11,024 bases of DNA, taken from an uncultured bacterium (GTDB lineage Bacteria > Patescibacteriota > Saccharimonadia > Saccharimonadales > Saccharimonadaceae). A program made the position numbers and the translations under genes. Positions 1 to 7,725 of this stretch are shown piece after piece. Every line of letters begins with the position of its first letter. The first letter of the stretch is position 1. The notes beneath the pieces are model-generated. The model was not told where the DNA came from and searched no databases. It saw nothing but the letters and a program-made list of their open reading frames with translations. The stretch is from the NCBI GenBank assembly GCA_937872185.1, contig CALMQN010000047.1, forward strand, positions 1 to 11,024. Reading direction: 5' to 3'.

Positions 1-1407
1 AAGTTCGTAGTTGAACGACCCATACCGACTGGTGACGGATTTGAGTTGATCGTAAAAATCAGTCAGCAGGTTCGCGAGTGGTGCTTCAAAACTAATTAAT
101 GCTCGTTCGTCGATATAGCTTAAATTGTCCTGCTTACCGCGCTTATTAATGATTAGTTGTAGGACTGCACCAATATATGCCTGAGGCACGATGATCTCGC
201 CCTTGATCCAAGGTTCACGAATCTCACGGACACGGCTGACGTCGGGTAGCTCGCTGGCACTTTTAATGTCCAGATCATCACCAGCTGTCAGACTGACCTG
301 ATAATCAGTCGAGGGATTTGTGACCACCAAATCCAAATCATATTCGCGTTCAAGACGTTCACGAATAATGTCCATATGCAGCAGTCCCAAAAAGCCAATA
401 CGCACACCGAAACCAAGTACCGGCGAGTTCTCTGGTTCAAACTGCAGGGCCGAGTCACTCAAGCTCAGCTTTTCGATTGCATCCTTTAGGTCTTGATAGT
501 CATCGTTACTGACGGGAAAGAATCCAGCATAGACAAATGGTTTGACCAATTTATAACCTGGCAGCTGCGAGTCGGTATGCGAGCGCTTGGTCGTCACGGT
601 ATCACCGACGCGCGCGTCACGGGTCGTACGCAGGTTTGTCACGACATATCCGATCTCGCCCGTTGTTAGTTCGCCGCCTGGGCTCATGACTGGGTTGAGT
701 GAACCAACCTCGAGCGCCAGACCATTGGCGCTTGTGGCCATCATTTCAATGGTATCGCCTTTTTTGATACTGCCATCGACGACACGAATATACAAAATAA
801 CACCACGATAATCATCATAATAGCTGTCAAAAATGAGCGCACGTGTCGGTTGGGCGGCATCTCCTTGCGGCGGGGCAACACGATCAATCACAGCGTCCAA
901 TACATCAGTCACGCCCTCACCTGTTTTGGCACTAATCTTTAAAATGTCGTCTTCACTGCAACCAAGCAGATTAATAATTTCGGCGCTAACACGTGGCACA
1001 TCGGCAGCCGGCAAATCAATTTTATTCAGCACCGGTATGATCGTAAGGTCCGCCGCGAGTGCTAAATACACGTTTGCTAATGTCTGCGCCTGAATCCCTT
1101 GGCTGGCATCAACGACCAATATCGCACCTTCACAGGCCTGTAGCGATCGACTGACTTCATAACTAAAATCAACGTGGCCTGGTGTATCAATCAAGTTCAG
1201 ATCGATGCCCTTATACTTCATTCGAACAGGTGCCAACTTAATCGTGATACCTTTTTCTCGTTCCAAATCCATACTGTCGAGCAGCTGCGATTTCATGTCG
1301 CGTTTTTGAACAGTGCCGGTTAGCTCTAACATACGATCAGCAAGTGTCGACTTTCCGTGATCGATATGGGCAATAATACAAAAATTACGAATCTGATTCT
1401 GGTCCAT
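1..1407 (-). CDS. lepA: Elongation factor 4 (LepA), N-terminal 469 residues, cut by the window edge
   Basis: LepA is a ribosome-bound translational GTPase related to EF-G that acts on stalled or mis-translocated ribosomes. Reading leftward from the ATG at 1407, the protein starts MDQNQIRNF and shows all GTPase motifs: P-loop AHIDHGKST (residues 13-21), the switch I element GITIK, DTPGH, NKID and SAK. The later segment GFGVRIGFLGLLHMDII is characteristic of LepA/EF-G domain III, and the visible part ends in the TSRYGSFNYEL region of domain V. The stop and the LepA-specific C-terminal domain (about 130 residues) lie beyond position 1. The gene starts 2 bp after the murJ stop codon, with AGGT a few bases ahead of the ATG, so translation is probably coupled to murJ. 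It is the last visible gene of the minus-strand cluster. The family assignment is very secure. Confidence 0.97.
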   Translation of the reverse strand, partial: MDQNQIRNFCIIAHIDHGKSTLADRMLELTGTVQKRDMKSQLLDSMDLEREKGITIKLAPVRMKYKGIDLNLIDTPGHVDFSYEVSRSLQACEGAILVVDASQGIQAQTLANVYLALAADLTIIPVLNKIDLPAADVPRVSAEIINLLGCSEDDILKISAKTGEGVTDVLDAVIDRVAPPQGDAAQPTRALIFDSYYDDYRGVILYIRVVDGSIKKGDTIEMMATSANGLALEVGSLNPVMSPGGELTTGEIGYVVTNLRTTRDARVGDTVTTKRSHTDSQLPGYKLVKPFVYAGFFPVSNDDYQDLKDAIEKLSLSDSALQFEPENSPVLGFGVRIGFLGLLHMDIIRERLEREYDLDLVVTNPSTDYQVSLTAGDDLDIKSASELPDVSRVREIREPWIKGEIIVPQAYIGAVLQLIINKRGKQDNLSYIDERALISFEAPLANLLTDFYDQLKSVTSRYGSFNYEL

Positions 1408-1409
1408 AA

Positions 1410-3032
1410 TTACCTGACCCTAAATAACAATATCTTCTTGGCCCGATCCAAAATTGGTTTGACTTCACGGAGTCGTAATAAATGGCTGAATAATAAATAT
1501 GCCAGGCCACTCACCAAGCCGATTAACACGAATTTTGGAAAGCTGGCGAAGAAACTTTGGTCAGTCGCGCTCAACGGAAACAAAATCACCATAACATAGG
1601 TAACAGCAGCCATAAACCCAGTGGCGCTGGCCATGCGAGCAATAGCGTGAATAAATGGCCTGTCAAATAGTCCCTTGATACGACGCGACATCATGATGAA
1701 AAGAACGATCACTTCGATGACCGATACGATCGCTGCCGCCCAGGCCAGGCCATAGACACCCAGGCCAAGCCCCATCGTAAACCAAATCGCCAGCGAAATA
1801 TTGAGGCTAATCGTAAACAGCGAAATGTATAATGGCGTCCTGGTATCTTGCTGTGCATAAAAGCTACGAGCCGAGATATAGTAGATCGATCGAAACAGAA
1901 TCGTCACCGCCAAGATACCCAAAATACTCGCCATCAAAACATCACCACCATTGACGATAAAGTTTACTAAATAACCACGTCCAAAAAACGCGATGACTGT
2001 TGCCGGGAGTGCCAGCCAAATGATGACTCGAAGCACTGCTTGTAGCTCACTCTTAAATAAGTCGGGTCGGCCTTCACCCAATCGCTCGGCCATCTTTGGA
2101 AAAGCCGCCGTGCTGATTGCAACACCGATCAAATTCACTGGGGCATAGGCGAGCGTCGTGGCTTGTTGATACGCCGTAACGCTCCCTGCCAGCATACGCG
2201 ATGCCAGGTTGACTTCGACAATACCATTTACGTAATCAATACTTTGGTCAAGTGAACGGGGCGGGAGTAACGTCAGTACTTTACGAAAACCCTTATTTTT
2301 CCAGTAAATCTTAAAACGATAATCAAATCCCATACCGACCAGCCCAAGCGTTGCCACCAATAATTGCAAGACAGATCCCAACACTACACCCAGCGCTACG
2401 CCCATAATGCCGCCTTCAAACACTTGCCAGCCAAAAATATTAATCCCGTTTGTAAAAACCGTAATCCCGATGACGATACCAATATTGTATAAGATCGGAA
2501 CGAGTGCAAAGAACGTAAAACGCCCAATAGCTTGTTGCATGCTGGCGATGACAGTTGAAATGGCGAACAAGAATGGGCTAATGGCGATCACCCGCATCAT
2601 ACTGATCGCGAGAGCTCGACCCGATTCATCCAGTCCAGGACCAACCACATAGTGCACCAACGGTTCAGCAAAAATAATAATTAAAATGCTAGCAAGTAAC
2701 GTGATAAGCGCCATGAAATTAAGCAGGCTGGTCGAAAGCTCCCAGGCAGATCGCTTGTTGCCCGACGCCAGTCGTTGGGTAAAGACCGGGATAAATGTCA
2801 CGCTCAGCGCTCCAGACACCAAGATAATAAACATGAAGTCCGGGATAGTAAACGCTACCGCATAGGCATCGCGCCCCACCGGATAGGTTGTGTAGTACAG
2901 ACTGTTTAGTTGACGGTCACGGAACCACCCTAGCAAGCTGGCCAGCAGCGACGAGCCTGCTAAAAGCGCAGCTGCCAGCTGAAGTGGCAGCTTTGCATTG
3001 GCCCTTGCGACGGTGCTTTTAATGCGTGACAT
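1410..3032 (-). CDS. murJ: Lipid II flippase MurJ (MviN family)
   Basis: A 540-residue integral membrane protein of the MOP superfamily (MviN/MurJ), which moves the undecaprenyl-linked peptidoglycan precursor lipid II across the cytoplasmic membrane. The translation is a string of hydrophobic helices, consistent with the usual 14 membrane segments, joined by short loops. The N-terminal half has the family signature SGALSVTFIPVFTQRLASG (residues about 58-76), with the Arg and the Ser-Gly-Ala element typical of the central cavity. The positively charged N-terminus (SRIKSTVARANAK) is expected in the cytoplasm. Length is close to the usual 500-550 residues, so the gene appears intact. It begins 18 bp after the ftsH stop with only a weak AAGG ahead of the ATG, and ends 2 bp before lepA. 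This suggests the cell makes peptidoglycan. Confidence 0.95.
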   Translation of the reverse strand: MSRIKSTVARANAKLPLQLAAALLAGSSLLASLLGWFRDRQLNSLYYTTYPVGRDAYAVAFTIPDFMFIILVSGALSVTFIPVFTQRLASGNKRSAWELSTSLLNFMALITLLASILIIIFAEPLVHYVVGPGLDESGRALAISMMRVIAISPFLFAISTVIASMQQAIGRFTFFALVPILYNIGIVIGITVFTNGINIFGWQVFEGGIMGVALGVVLGSVLQLLVATLGLVGMGFDYRFKIYWKNKGFRKVLTLLPPRSLDQSIDYVNGIVEVNLASRMLAGSVTAYQQATTLAYAPVNLIGVAISTAAFPKMAERLGEGRPDLFKSELQAVLRVIIWLALPATVIAFFGRGYLVNFIVNGGDVLMASILGILAVTILFRSIYYISARSFYAQQDTRTPLYISLFTISLNISLAIWFTMGLGLGVYGLAWAAAIVSVIEVIVLFIMMSRRIKGLFDRPFIHAIARMASATGFMAAVTYVMVILFPLSATDQSFFASFPKFVLIGLVSGLAYLLFSHLLRLREVKPILDRAKKILLFRVR

Positions 3033-3050
3033 AGTGGGAGTACGCCTTGC

Positions 3051-4913
3051 TTAGTAGAGCTTGGCCTCCTTGGGAAGAACAGCATCTTTCAAAATCTTGA
3101 CGACACCAGTTTCTTCAATCGTTTCTTCTTTTAATAGCGCCTTAGCAAGTGCGTCCAAGCTTTTGCGGTTGGCCGTCAGGACTGCGCGCGCGCGAACACG
3201 CGCCTCTTCGACAAGCTTGCGCACTTCATCGTCGATCTTCGTAGCAGTATCTTCGCTGTACGGACGTTCGTGCGTCATCTTGTCAAACACCATGCCGCCG
3301 TTATCGTCGTGAAATACCTGATCGCGCAAAGTCGTTCCCATTCCCTGCTCGATAACCATATCGCGGGCAATTTCGGTTGCCTTACGAAGGTCTGACCCAG
3401 CACCTGTTGTAATACCATCTTTGCCATAGATGATCTCTTCGGCGATACGGCCGCCAAGTGCACGGGCCAAAACATCTTTAAATTCGTACACGTTTGTGTA
3501 ACTCGTATCTTCGGGCGGCAAGAACCACGTCACACCACCAGTACCACCACGCGGGATGATCGTTACTTTGTGTACAGGATCGCTGTCAGGCAAAATGTGG
3601 CCGACAATCGCATGACCCGCTTCGTGATACGCAGTCAGCTCTTTTTCTTTGTCATTCATGACCTTGGCTTTGCGTTCTGGGCCAATGGCAACTTTTTCAA
3701 AAGCTTCAGTCAGATCAGCGTTACTAATCTTTTTAGCGTTACGCCTAGCAGCAACAATCGCAGCCTCGTTGGCCATATTCGCCAAATCCGCACCTGATGA
3801 TCCAGCGGTCTTTGCCGCTAGCGCATCAATGTTAACTGTGTCGTCAACGGGTTTCTTCTTAAAGTGGACACGCAGAATCGCTTCACGGTCTTTGCGTTCA
3901 GGCAGCATAATGTTGGTGCGACGGTCAAAGCGACCTGGTCGCAGCAACGCTGGGTCCAACACGTCGGCACGGTTGGTTGCCGCCAGGACAATCACATTAG
4001 CGCCTGTTTCGAATCCATCCATCTCAACCAAAATTTGGTTAAGCGTTTGTTCGCGCTCGTCATGGCCCCCACCCATGCCGCTGCCACGTTTGCGGCCAAC
4101 AGCATCGATCTCATCAATAAAGATAATCGCCGGTGCGTTCTTTTTTGCTTTGGCAAAAAGATCGCGAACGCGCGAGGCACCAACACCCACAAACATTTCA
4201 ACAAATTCTGAACCACTAATTGAAAAGAATGGGACGTTTGCTTCGCCCGCGACCGCTCGCGCCAACAGTGTCTTACCAGTTCCCGGGTTACCCACCAGCA
4301 GAACGCCCGTTGGGATCTTGGCGCCAAGCGCCTCGTATTTCTTTGGGTGTTTTAGAAAGTCAACAACTTCTTCAAGATCCTGCTTGGCTGATTCATTACC
4401 GGCAATGTCGTCAAACACGACTTTTTCTTTGTCTTGACCGTATAGCTTCGCCTTTGACTTACCAAATCCTAGTGCCTGGTTGTTTTGGCCCTGTGCCTGA
4501 CGCATCATGAACATAAAGAACCCAGCGATCAGCAGAACGGGAATGATAATCGTAGCCAATGTCCAAACTGTATCCCCTGTCGTTGATGGCGGAACGACGT
4601 TAACGACAGCCTTGGTGTCTTTATTCAGGCCTTGTTCGTAAATGCTGCTGCCGGCTTCCTTGGTCGATTTTTCAGTTGCAGTATCACTGCCTTTTGGCGT
4701 GACTTTTACGTCGTTGCCTTGGATTTCGATCTTGCTGATCTCGCCAGCGTTGGCACGACTGATAACATCTGATATTGCAACTTCTTTTAAGTTATCGCGT
4801 GGTGCAGTGATGGCAACAACTGCCAGCACACCGAATACCAAGATTGCCCAAAACAAGCTTAGGCGAATAAAGTTAGTCGGTTTTTTGTTAGGGACGGGGG
4901 ATTTGATTGCCAT
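3051..4913 (-). CDS. ftsH: ATP-dependent zinc metalloprotease FtsH
   Basis: A membrane-anchored AAA+ protease that extracts and degrades misfolded or unassembled membrane proteins and some regulators; it acts as a hexamer facing the cytoplasm. Of 620 residues, two membrane helices (about 18-37 and 116-137) flank an extracytoplasmic domain. The AAA+ module has Walker A GNPGTGKT (208-215), pore loop FVGVGA (241-246), Walker B IIFIDEID (263-270), and the second region of homology [10 protein letters not shown] followed by RPGRFDR (325-331). The zinc site HEAGH is at 430-434, and Asp508 in [16 protein letters not shown] is the likely third ligand. Walker A carries Asn where most FtsH proteins have Pro (GPPGTGKT); catalytic residues are intact. 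The ATG at 4913 is the natural start, but the nearest purine-rich site (AAAGGAAC) lies about 15 nt upstream, farther than usual. A 54-bp gap to tilS may hold its own promoter. Confidence 0.98.
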   Translation of the reverse strand: MAIKSPVPNKKPTNFIRLSLFWAILVFGVLAVVAITAPRDNLKEVAISDVISRANAGEISKIEIQGNDVKVTPKGSDTATEKSTKEAGSSIYEQGLNKDTKAVVNVVPPSTTGDTVWTLATIIIPVLLIAGFFMFMMRQAQGQNNQALGFGKSKAKLYGQDKEKVVFDDIAGNESAKQDLEEVVDFLKHPKKYEALGAKIPTGVLLVGNPGTGKTLLARAVAGEANVPFFSISGSEFVEMFVGVGASRVRDLFAKAKKNAPAIIFIDEIDAVGRKRGSGMGGGHDEREQTLNQILVEMDGFETGANVIVLAATNRADVLDPALLRPGRFDRRTNIMLPERKDREAILRVHFKKKPVDDTVNIDALAAKTAGSSGADLANMANEAAIVAARRNAKKISNADLTEAFEKVAIGPERKAKVMNDKEKELTAYHEAGHAIVGHILPDSDPVHKVTIIPRGGTGGVTWFLPPEDTSYTNVYEFKDVLARALGGRIAEEIIYGKDGITTGAGSDLRKATEIARDMVIEQGMGTTLRDQVFHDDNGGMVFDKMTHERPYSEDTATKIDDEVRKLVEEARVRARAVLTANRKSLDALAKALLKEETIEETGVVKILKDAVLPKEAKLY

Positions 4914-4967
4914 AAAGAATTATCTGTTCCTTTCAGTCTATGGTTGCACAAGGGCTCTTACTCTGTC

Positions 4968-5801
4968 TTATTTTATCAGTTCCACCTTAAAATTACGAGA
5001 GGTGAAACTGAGTGTCACTGCAGATCCAGGCTGGTAAACCGAGCCGGGTTTTGCCGTTTTAATAGCCATCAGCGTCCGCCCCAGTTGCGGCCGAGTCAGT
5101 CGTGCGGCCGTAATAAACCGCAGGCACTCCATAGCTGCCGCTGGTTCAGCATGCGTAAAAAAATATCGGCCATAGTCGGGGCCGTCGCCAACCAGCGCTC
5201 GGACCTCTTGGTCAATATGCTGTTTGGTCGCCACCTGCTGAGCACGCAGTGCTAACAACTGTCGCTTCGTATCATCTTGCATTGGCTGGGCCTTAACGCG
5301 GATACGATTACGCAGATAAGCGTCACTCATATTGGTGCTGTCTTCGCGCCACTCTAGGCCATGCTCATTTGCATAGGCAATGATTTCGTCCTTACTCATA
5401 TCAAGTAGTGGCCGCACGATGTCTGAATCAAGCACGGCCAGTCCCCGCCAGCCAGTACCGCGCGTGACATTAATCGCGATCGTTTCGATACTGTCATCGG
5501 CGTGATGAGCCGTTGCAATTGGAGCATTGTGACGATGAGCAACCTCACGTAAAAAGGCGTACCGTCTGTCGCGCGCCAACTCCTCACTCGCCTGCTTGCC
5601 CAGTTCTTCGCGGACTGTTTCAAATACGGCACCGTAATGCCTGGCAAGACCCTGCACAAACGCAGCGTCCATAGCCGAATCGTCGCGAATGCCGTGATCA
5701 AAATGAGCAACGACAAGATCTTCGTACTGCTTCGAAAGCATATGAAGCAGTACAACAGAATCAACTCCGCCACTGACTGCTATAACTAAGCGTTTGTTCA
5801 T
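4968..5801 (-). CDS. tilS: tRNA(Ile)-lysidine synthetase TilS, compact form
   Basis: TilS converts cytidine 34 of tRNA-Ile2 (anticodon CAU) to lysidine using ATP and lysine, changing both amino-acid identity and decoding from AUG to AUA. The PP-loop ATP-pyrophosphatase motif is SGGVDS (residues 10-15), followed by the family motifs TAHHADDSIET, VTRGTGWRGL, RPLLDMSKDEIIAYA and DSTNMSDAYLRNRIR. I chose the ATG at 5801 (277 aa, MNKRLVIAVSGG) because the PP-loop then sits at the usual distance from the N-terminus. A TTG at 5819 in the same frame would add six residues; neither has a strong ribosome-binding site. Only the catalytic N-terminal part and a short helical tail are present; the extra C-terminal domains of longer TilS proteins (about 430 residues in Escherichia coli) are missing. 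The gene starts 23 bp after the polymerase stop. Confidence 0.93.
   Translation of the reverse strand: MNKRLVIAVSGGVDSVVLLHMLSKQYEDLVVAHFDHGIRDDSAMDAAFVQGLARHYGAVFETVREELGKQASEELARDRRYAFLREVAHRHNAPIATAHHADDSIETIAINVTRGTGWRGLAVLDSDIVRPLLDMSKDEIIAYANEHGLEWREDSTNMSDAYLRNRIRVKAQPMQDDTKRQLLALRAQQVATKQHIDQEVRALVGDGPDYGRYFFTHAEPAAAMECLRFITAARLTRPQLGRTLMAIKTAKPGSVYQPGSAVTLSFTSRNFKVELIK
4970..4975 (-). promoter_or_regulatory. Possible internal promoter for ftsH (extended -10)
   Basis: On the minus strand TGATAAAAT gives an extended -10 (TG, one base, TAAAAT). It overlaps the tilS stop codon and would start a transcript about 50 nt upstream of the ftsH ATG. No recognisable -35 lies 17 bp upstream (TCGTAA), so this rests on the -10 alone. 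An extra promoter would uncouple ftsH, a common stress gene, from the repair and tRNA genes ahead of it. Confidence 0.3.
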
Positions 5802-5824
5802 GTCTCTAGTATAGCCCAAGATCT

Positions 5825-7048
5825 CTAGAGGTATCTTGTGCTGCCAAACGGAATCTTTTGCTTTACAAAATCGCCCGTTTGCAGGGTATCTGCTGAATGC
5901 ACCGTCCGGTCACCGTACCGTCCATTAATCGTATCAATGGCACTCACCAACTGATGTTCACGCGCCAGCATATCGCCAAATAAACTGGTCTGCGGTTGAT
6001 CGTCGGTCGATAATTCGTAACAGTGCACCCCTATTTCGCGAATGTCACCAGGTGCCTTATAAAATAACCGCTCAGCCAGGCTATATATAGTCGCATCACT
6101 ATAGAAGGGAAGTTGTGCCATATGACTGGCATGCCAATAGCGTCGGTCCGCTGTTTTGGCATACACGTATACTCCCCTGGCTGCTTTGCCCTGACCGCGC
6201 AGTCGTGCCCCTACCGATTCACACAAATGGTGCAGGCGTTGCATGATTTGCTGCCTACTCAGGTCGCGGCGTTCCAACACGAACTGACGACCCACGCGCT
6301 TAATGTCAAACACGCGGTCATCTACCTCCCATCCCCGCAGTCGTTGGTGCCAATGCCCGCCCACGATACTTTTAAAGACTACTTTTTCAAGTGTCACCGG
6401 GTCGGTATCCAAAAACTGTAGGGGAGTAGTAATCCCGACTGCATTCAGGCGCGCTTCGTTATGATAGGCAATCCCCGTCAGGTCACGTAGCTTTAGGGTC
6501 GCCAGTACCGTTCGCAGGTTTTCGTGGTTGATCTCGTCTAACCCATCAGGTTTATGCAGCCCAGCCGCAGTCTTCGCCAAAAAACGATTCGTACTAATCC
6601 CCACGTTACAGCGCATGGCACAGCCAATCTCGTCCTTTAGGCGCTGCTTAATCTCGTGGCCTATCTCTACCAGCGACCGATCAATCGTTATCCCATAAAA
6701 ATCAATCACACCCTCATCGATACTTTTCATCGTAACGTGTGGCGAATAATCGTTCAAAATAGCGAGCAGCTTTTTATAGACAAATCGATATTTGGCCGGG
6801 TCGCTTTCGACGGCAATCAGGTCGGGGACTAGTAGTTTTGCCTGGGCGACTTTCATACCGACAACGACTCCCCGCGCCTTGGCTTCGTAACTGGCGGTCA
6901 CAATGGCCGTGTGTTCGGTCCGGCGGTTCACGACCACAACTGGGCGCCCACGCAGCATCGGCCGGGCCTGTTGTTCGGCCGTGGCAAATGCCGAGTTTAA
7001 GTCGACGTGCATCACCAGCGACTGCTCGCTATTATAATCAGTCCGCAT
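5825..7048 (-). CDS. dinB: Y-family translesion DNA polymerase (DinB/Pol IV-like)
   Basis: An error-prone polymerase of the DinB/UmuC family that bypasses damaged template bases. In the 407-residue product the palm carries the metal ligands Asp16 (HVDLNSAF) and Asp111-Glu112 (KSIDEGVIDF). Phe21 is the probable steric gate against ribonucleotides. YEAKARGVVVGM (54-65) and GISTNRFLAKTAAGLHKPDGL (150-170) are classic family blocks. The little-finger domain occupies roughly 250-345. QTSLF (353-357) fits a sliding-clamp-binding motif and is followed by the AIDTINGRYGDRTV segment common in this family. The ATG at 7048 has GAAGG eight bases upstream and is preferred; a GTG at 7063 in frame would add five residues. 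The start overlaps the end of the small upstream gene by 11 bp, implying translational coupling. I saw no LexA-type operator upstream, so SOS control is not shown. Confidence 0.93.
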   Translation of the reverse strand: MRTDYNSEQSLVMHVDLNSAFATAEQQARPMLRGRPVVVVNRRTEHTAIVTASYEAKARGVVVGMKVAQAKLLVPDLIAVESDPAKYRFVYKKLLAILNDYSPHVTMKSIDEGVIDFYGITIDRSLVEIGHEIKQRLKDEIGCAMRCNVGISTNRFLAKTAAGLHKPDGLDEINHENLRTVLATLKLRDLTGIAYHNEARLNAVGITTPLQFLDTDPVTLEKVVFKSIVGGHWHQRLRGWEVDDRVFDIKRVGRQFVLERRDLSRQQIMQRLHHLCESVGARLRGQGKAARGVYVYAKTADRRYWHASHMAQLPFYSDATIYSLAERLFYKAPGDIREIGVHCYELSTDDQPQTSLFGDMLAREHQLVSAIDTINGRYGDRTVHSADTLQTGDFVKQKIPFGSTRYL

Positions 7049-7307
7049 AATGATCGCCTTCACGCGTTAAGTGCCAGGTCAGCTGATGCGTATCCAGTTC
7101 GATGCGGTAATCTGCCTGGCCATCCGTCACGTCAAATATGTGCAATTCTCGCTTGCCCTGCGTGCTGGGATGGCGCAGGCCAATTTCGGTGATGGTCACT
7201 TCCCGCCCATTCGACCGCCTAAACTTGAGTGGGCGACACGGGTTTAGGCCTGTGCCAAATGTTGCAATCACATCAATACGTTCGTTCAAAAAAGTTTCGT
7301 CATTCAT
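7038..7307 (-). CDS. Small protein of unknown function, translationally coupled to dinB
   Basis: An 89-residue soluble protein starting MNDETFLNERIDVIATFG, with no signal peptide or membrane segment. The layout (N-terminal strand ERIDVIATF, a Pro-rich segment PCRPLKF, then RREVTITEIGLRH-like, LHIFDVTDG, YRIELD and LTWHL strands) suggests a compact all-beta fold. It faintly resembles short beta-rich proteins of the DUF6504 type found beside dinB genes in other bacteria; that resemblance is from memory and unverified. The ATG at 7307 has AGAGGA eight bases upstream, and a hairpin can cover that site. It is the first gene of the minus-strand cluster, and its stop overlaps the dinB start by 11 bp, so the two proteins are probably made together. 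A role as polymerase accessory is inferred from position only. Confidence 0.8.
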   Translation of the reverse strand: MNDETFLNERIDVIATFGTGLNPCRPLKFRRSNGREVTITEIGLRHPSTQGKRELHIFDVTDGQADYRIELDTHQLTWHLTREGDHYAD

Positions 7308-7315
7308 ATCAAAAA

Positions 7316-7338
7316 TCCTCTAAAAATTAACTAGAGAA
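7316..7338 (-). promoter_or_regulatory. Hairpin that can cover the ribosome-binding site of the 89-aa gene
   Basis: On the minus strand TTCTCTA (7338-7332) pairs with TAGAGGA (7322-7316), seven pairs with one G-U, around a nine-base AT-rich loop. The 3' arm contains the AGAGGA ribosome-binding site of the gene starting at 7307. If folded, it would limit initiation. The structure is seen in the sequence; a regulatory role is inferred. Confidence 0.4.
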
Positions 7339-7460
7339 ACGTTTTGAATTGTTCGCCCGTTTTCTTGTCCGTTTCTAACCAGAATCCGAAGACGATGAAT
7401 GATCCAGCCGTGAGGGACGCTTAACTCGAAAGTCAGTGAGTGTCACAGGGAAGTACCCTC

Positions 7461-7490
7461 ATTATACACCTGAGGGCCCCTAGAAAAGAA
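7461..7490 (-). promoter_or_regulatory. Promoter of the minus-strand cluster, with a leader of about 150 nt
   Basis: A perfect TATAAT lies on the minus strand at 7466-7461. Upstream at 17-18 bp spacing there is only TTCTTT, a weak -35. Transcription would start near 7454 and leave about 147 nt of leader before the ATG at 7307. The leader contains small foldable elements, for example UGACU-UUCG-AGUUA and the ribosome-binding-site hairpin next to the start. The -35 region overlaps that of the rightward tRNA promoter, so the two promoters are back-to-back and may compete. Confidence 0.55.
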
Positions 7491-7509
7491 GCCCGTAATT
7501 TGCTACAAT
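7481..7509 (+). promoter_or_regulatory. Promoter of the tRNA gene (extended -10)
   Basis: TGCTACAAT gives an extended -10 with hexamer TACAAT at 7504-7509. TAGAAA at 7481-7486 is a fair -35 at 17 bp spacing. The predicted start near 7516 lies about 25 nt ahead of the mature tRNA 5' end, a plausible length for a leader removed by RNase P. Confidence 0.6.
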
Positions 7510-7510
7510 C

Positions 7511-7541
7511 ACGTCTGTAGCCGCGAACTGGCTGCAGACGT
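7511..7541 (+). other. 12-bp inverted repeat (hairpin) abutting the tRNA 5' end
   Basis: Arms ACGTCTGTAGCC (7511-7522) and GGCTGCAGACGT (7530-7541) pair over 12 positions with a single G-U, around the loop GCGAACT. The last base of the 3' arm touches the first base of the tRNA at 7542. With a transcription start near 7516, only about six or seven inner pairs would be in the RNA, so the full repeat may matter as DNA (a protein-binding site) or come from an earlier start. Confidence 0.7.
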
Positions 7542-7618
7542 GGCACCGTAGCTCAGCTGGTTAGAGCGTAGGACTCATAAGCCTAAGGTCACAGGTTCGA
7601 GCCCTGTCGGTGCTACCA
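7542..7618 (+). tRNA. tRNA with anticodon CAU, probably elongator tRNA-Met
   Basis: A 77-base cloverleaf with encoded CCA. The acceptor stem GGCACCG pairs with CGGTGCT (G1-U72 wobble, discriminator A73). The D arm is GCTC/GAGC, the anticodon loop CTCATAA with CAU, and the T arm ACAGG-TTCGAGC-CCTGT. The anticodon stem TAGGA/GCCTA pairs at four positions but has an A31-G39 mismatch next to the loop. A CAU anticodon can belong to initiator Met, elongator Met or the lysidine-modified tRNA-Ile2. Initiator is excluded by the paired first base and the lack of the three G-C pairs in the anticodon stem. The body resembles elongator tRNA-Met more than tRNA-Ile2, but A4-U69 with C5-G68 leaves some doubt. 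It has its own promoter and terminator. Confidence 0.95.
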
Positions 7619-7628
7619 CGATATGATG

Positions 7629-7655
7629 AAAAGAGCCCTAGATAGGGCTCTTTTA
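7629..7655 (+). terminator. Intrinsic terminator after the tRNA gene
   Basis: AAAAGAGCCCTA (7629-7640) and TAGGGCTCTTTT (7643-7654) form a near-perfect inverted repeat ending in a T run, 10 bp after the CCA. The symmetric A and T runs mean it could also stop leftward transcription. Confidence 0.88.
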
Positions 7656-7675
7656 TGTTCTATAGAAAAGGGATG

Positions 7676-7698
7676 GCCCCGGCCTAAGTGGCCGGGGC
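7676..7698 (-). terminator. GC-rich hairpin ending the 46-aa gene
   Basis: GCCCCGGCC (7676-7684) and GGCCGGGGC (7690-7698) form a nine-pair, all-GC stem with a five-base loop. In the leftward direction the RNA then reads into CCAUCCCUUUUC, a short and imperfect U tract. It lies 28 bp after the stop codon of the small membrane protein and is the likely end of its message. Confidence 0.65.
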
Positions 7699-7725
7699 GG
7701 TGTGTCCCAAGGGGCGCGTCATCGC

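Noticed and set aside
3649..4437. Long open frame (262 codons) on the plus strand inside ftsH
   Set aside because: It is antisense to the highly conserved AAA+ region, has no recognisable domain and reads as an S/R/A-rich shadow of ftsH codons.
7339..7360. GAACAATTC-like element as a LexA (SOS) box ahead of the dinB cluster
   Set aside because: It does not have the GAAC-N4-GTTC spacing and is too short to support an operator.
7594..7618. tRNA 3' end as an integration (att) site
   Set aside because: No second copy of the 3' segment and no integrase or mobile gene appears in the window.
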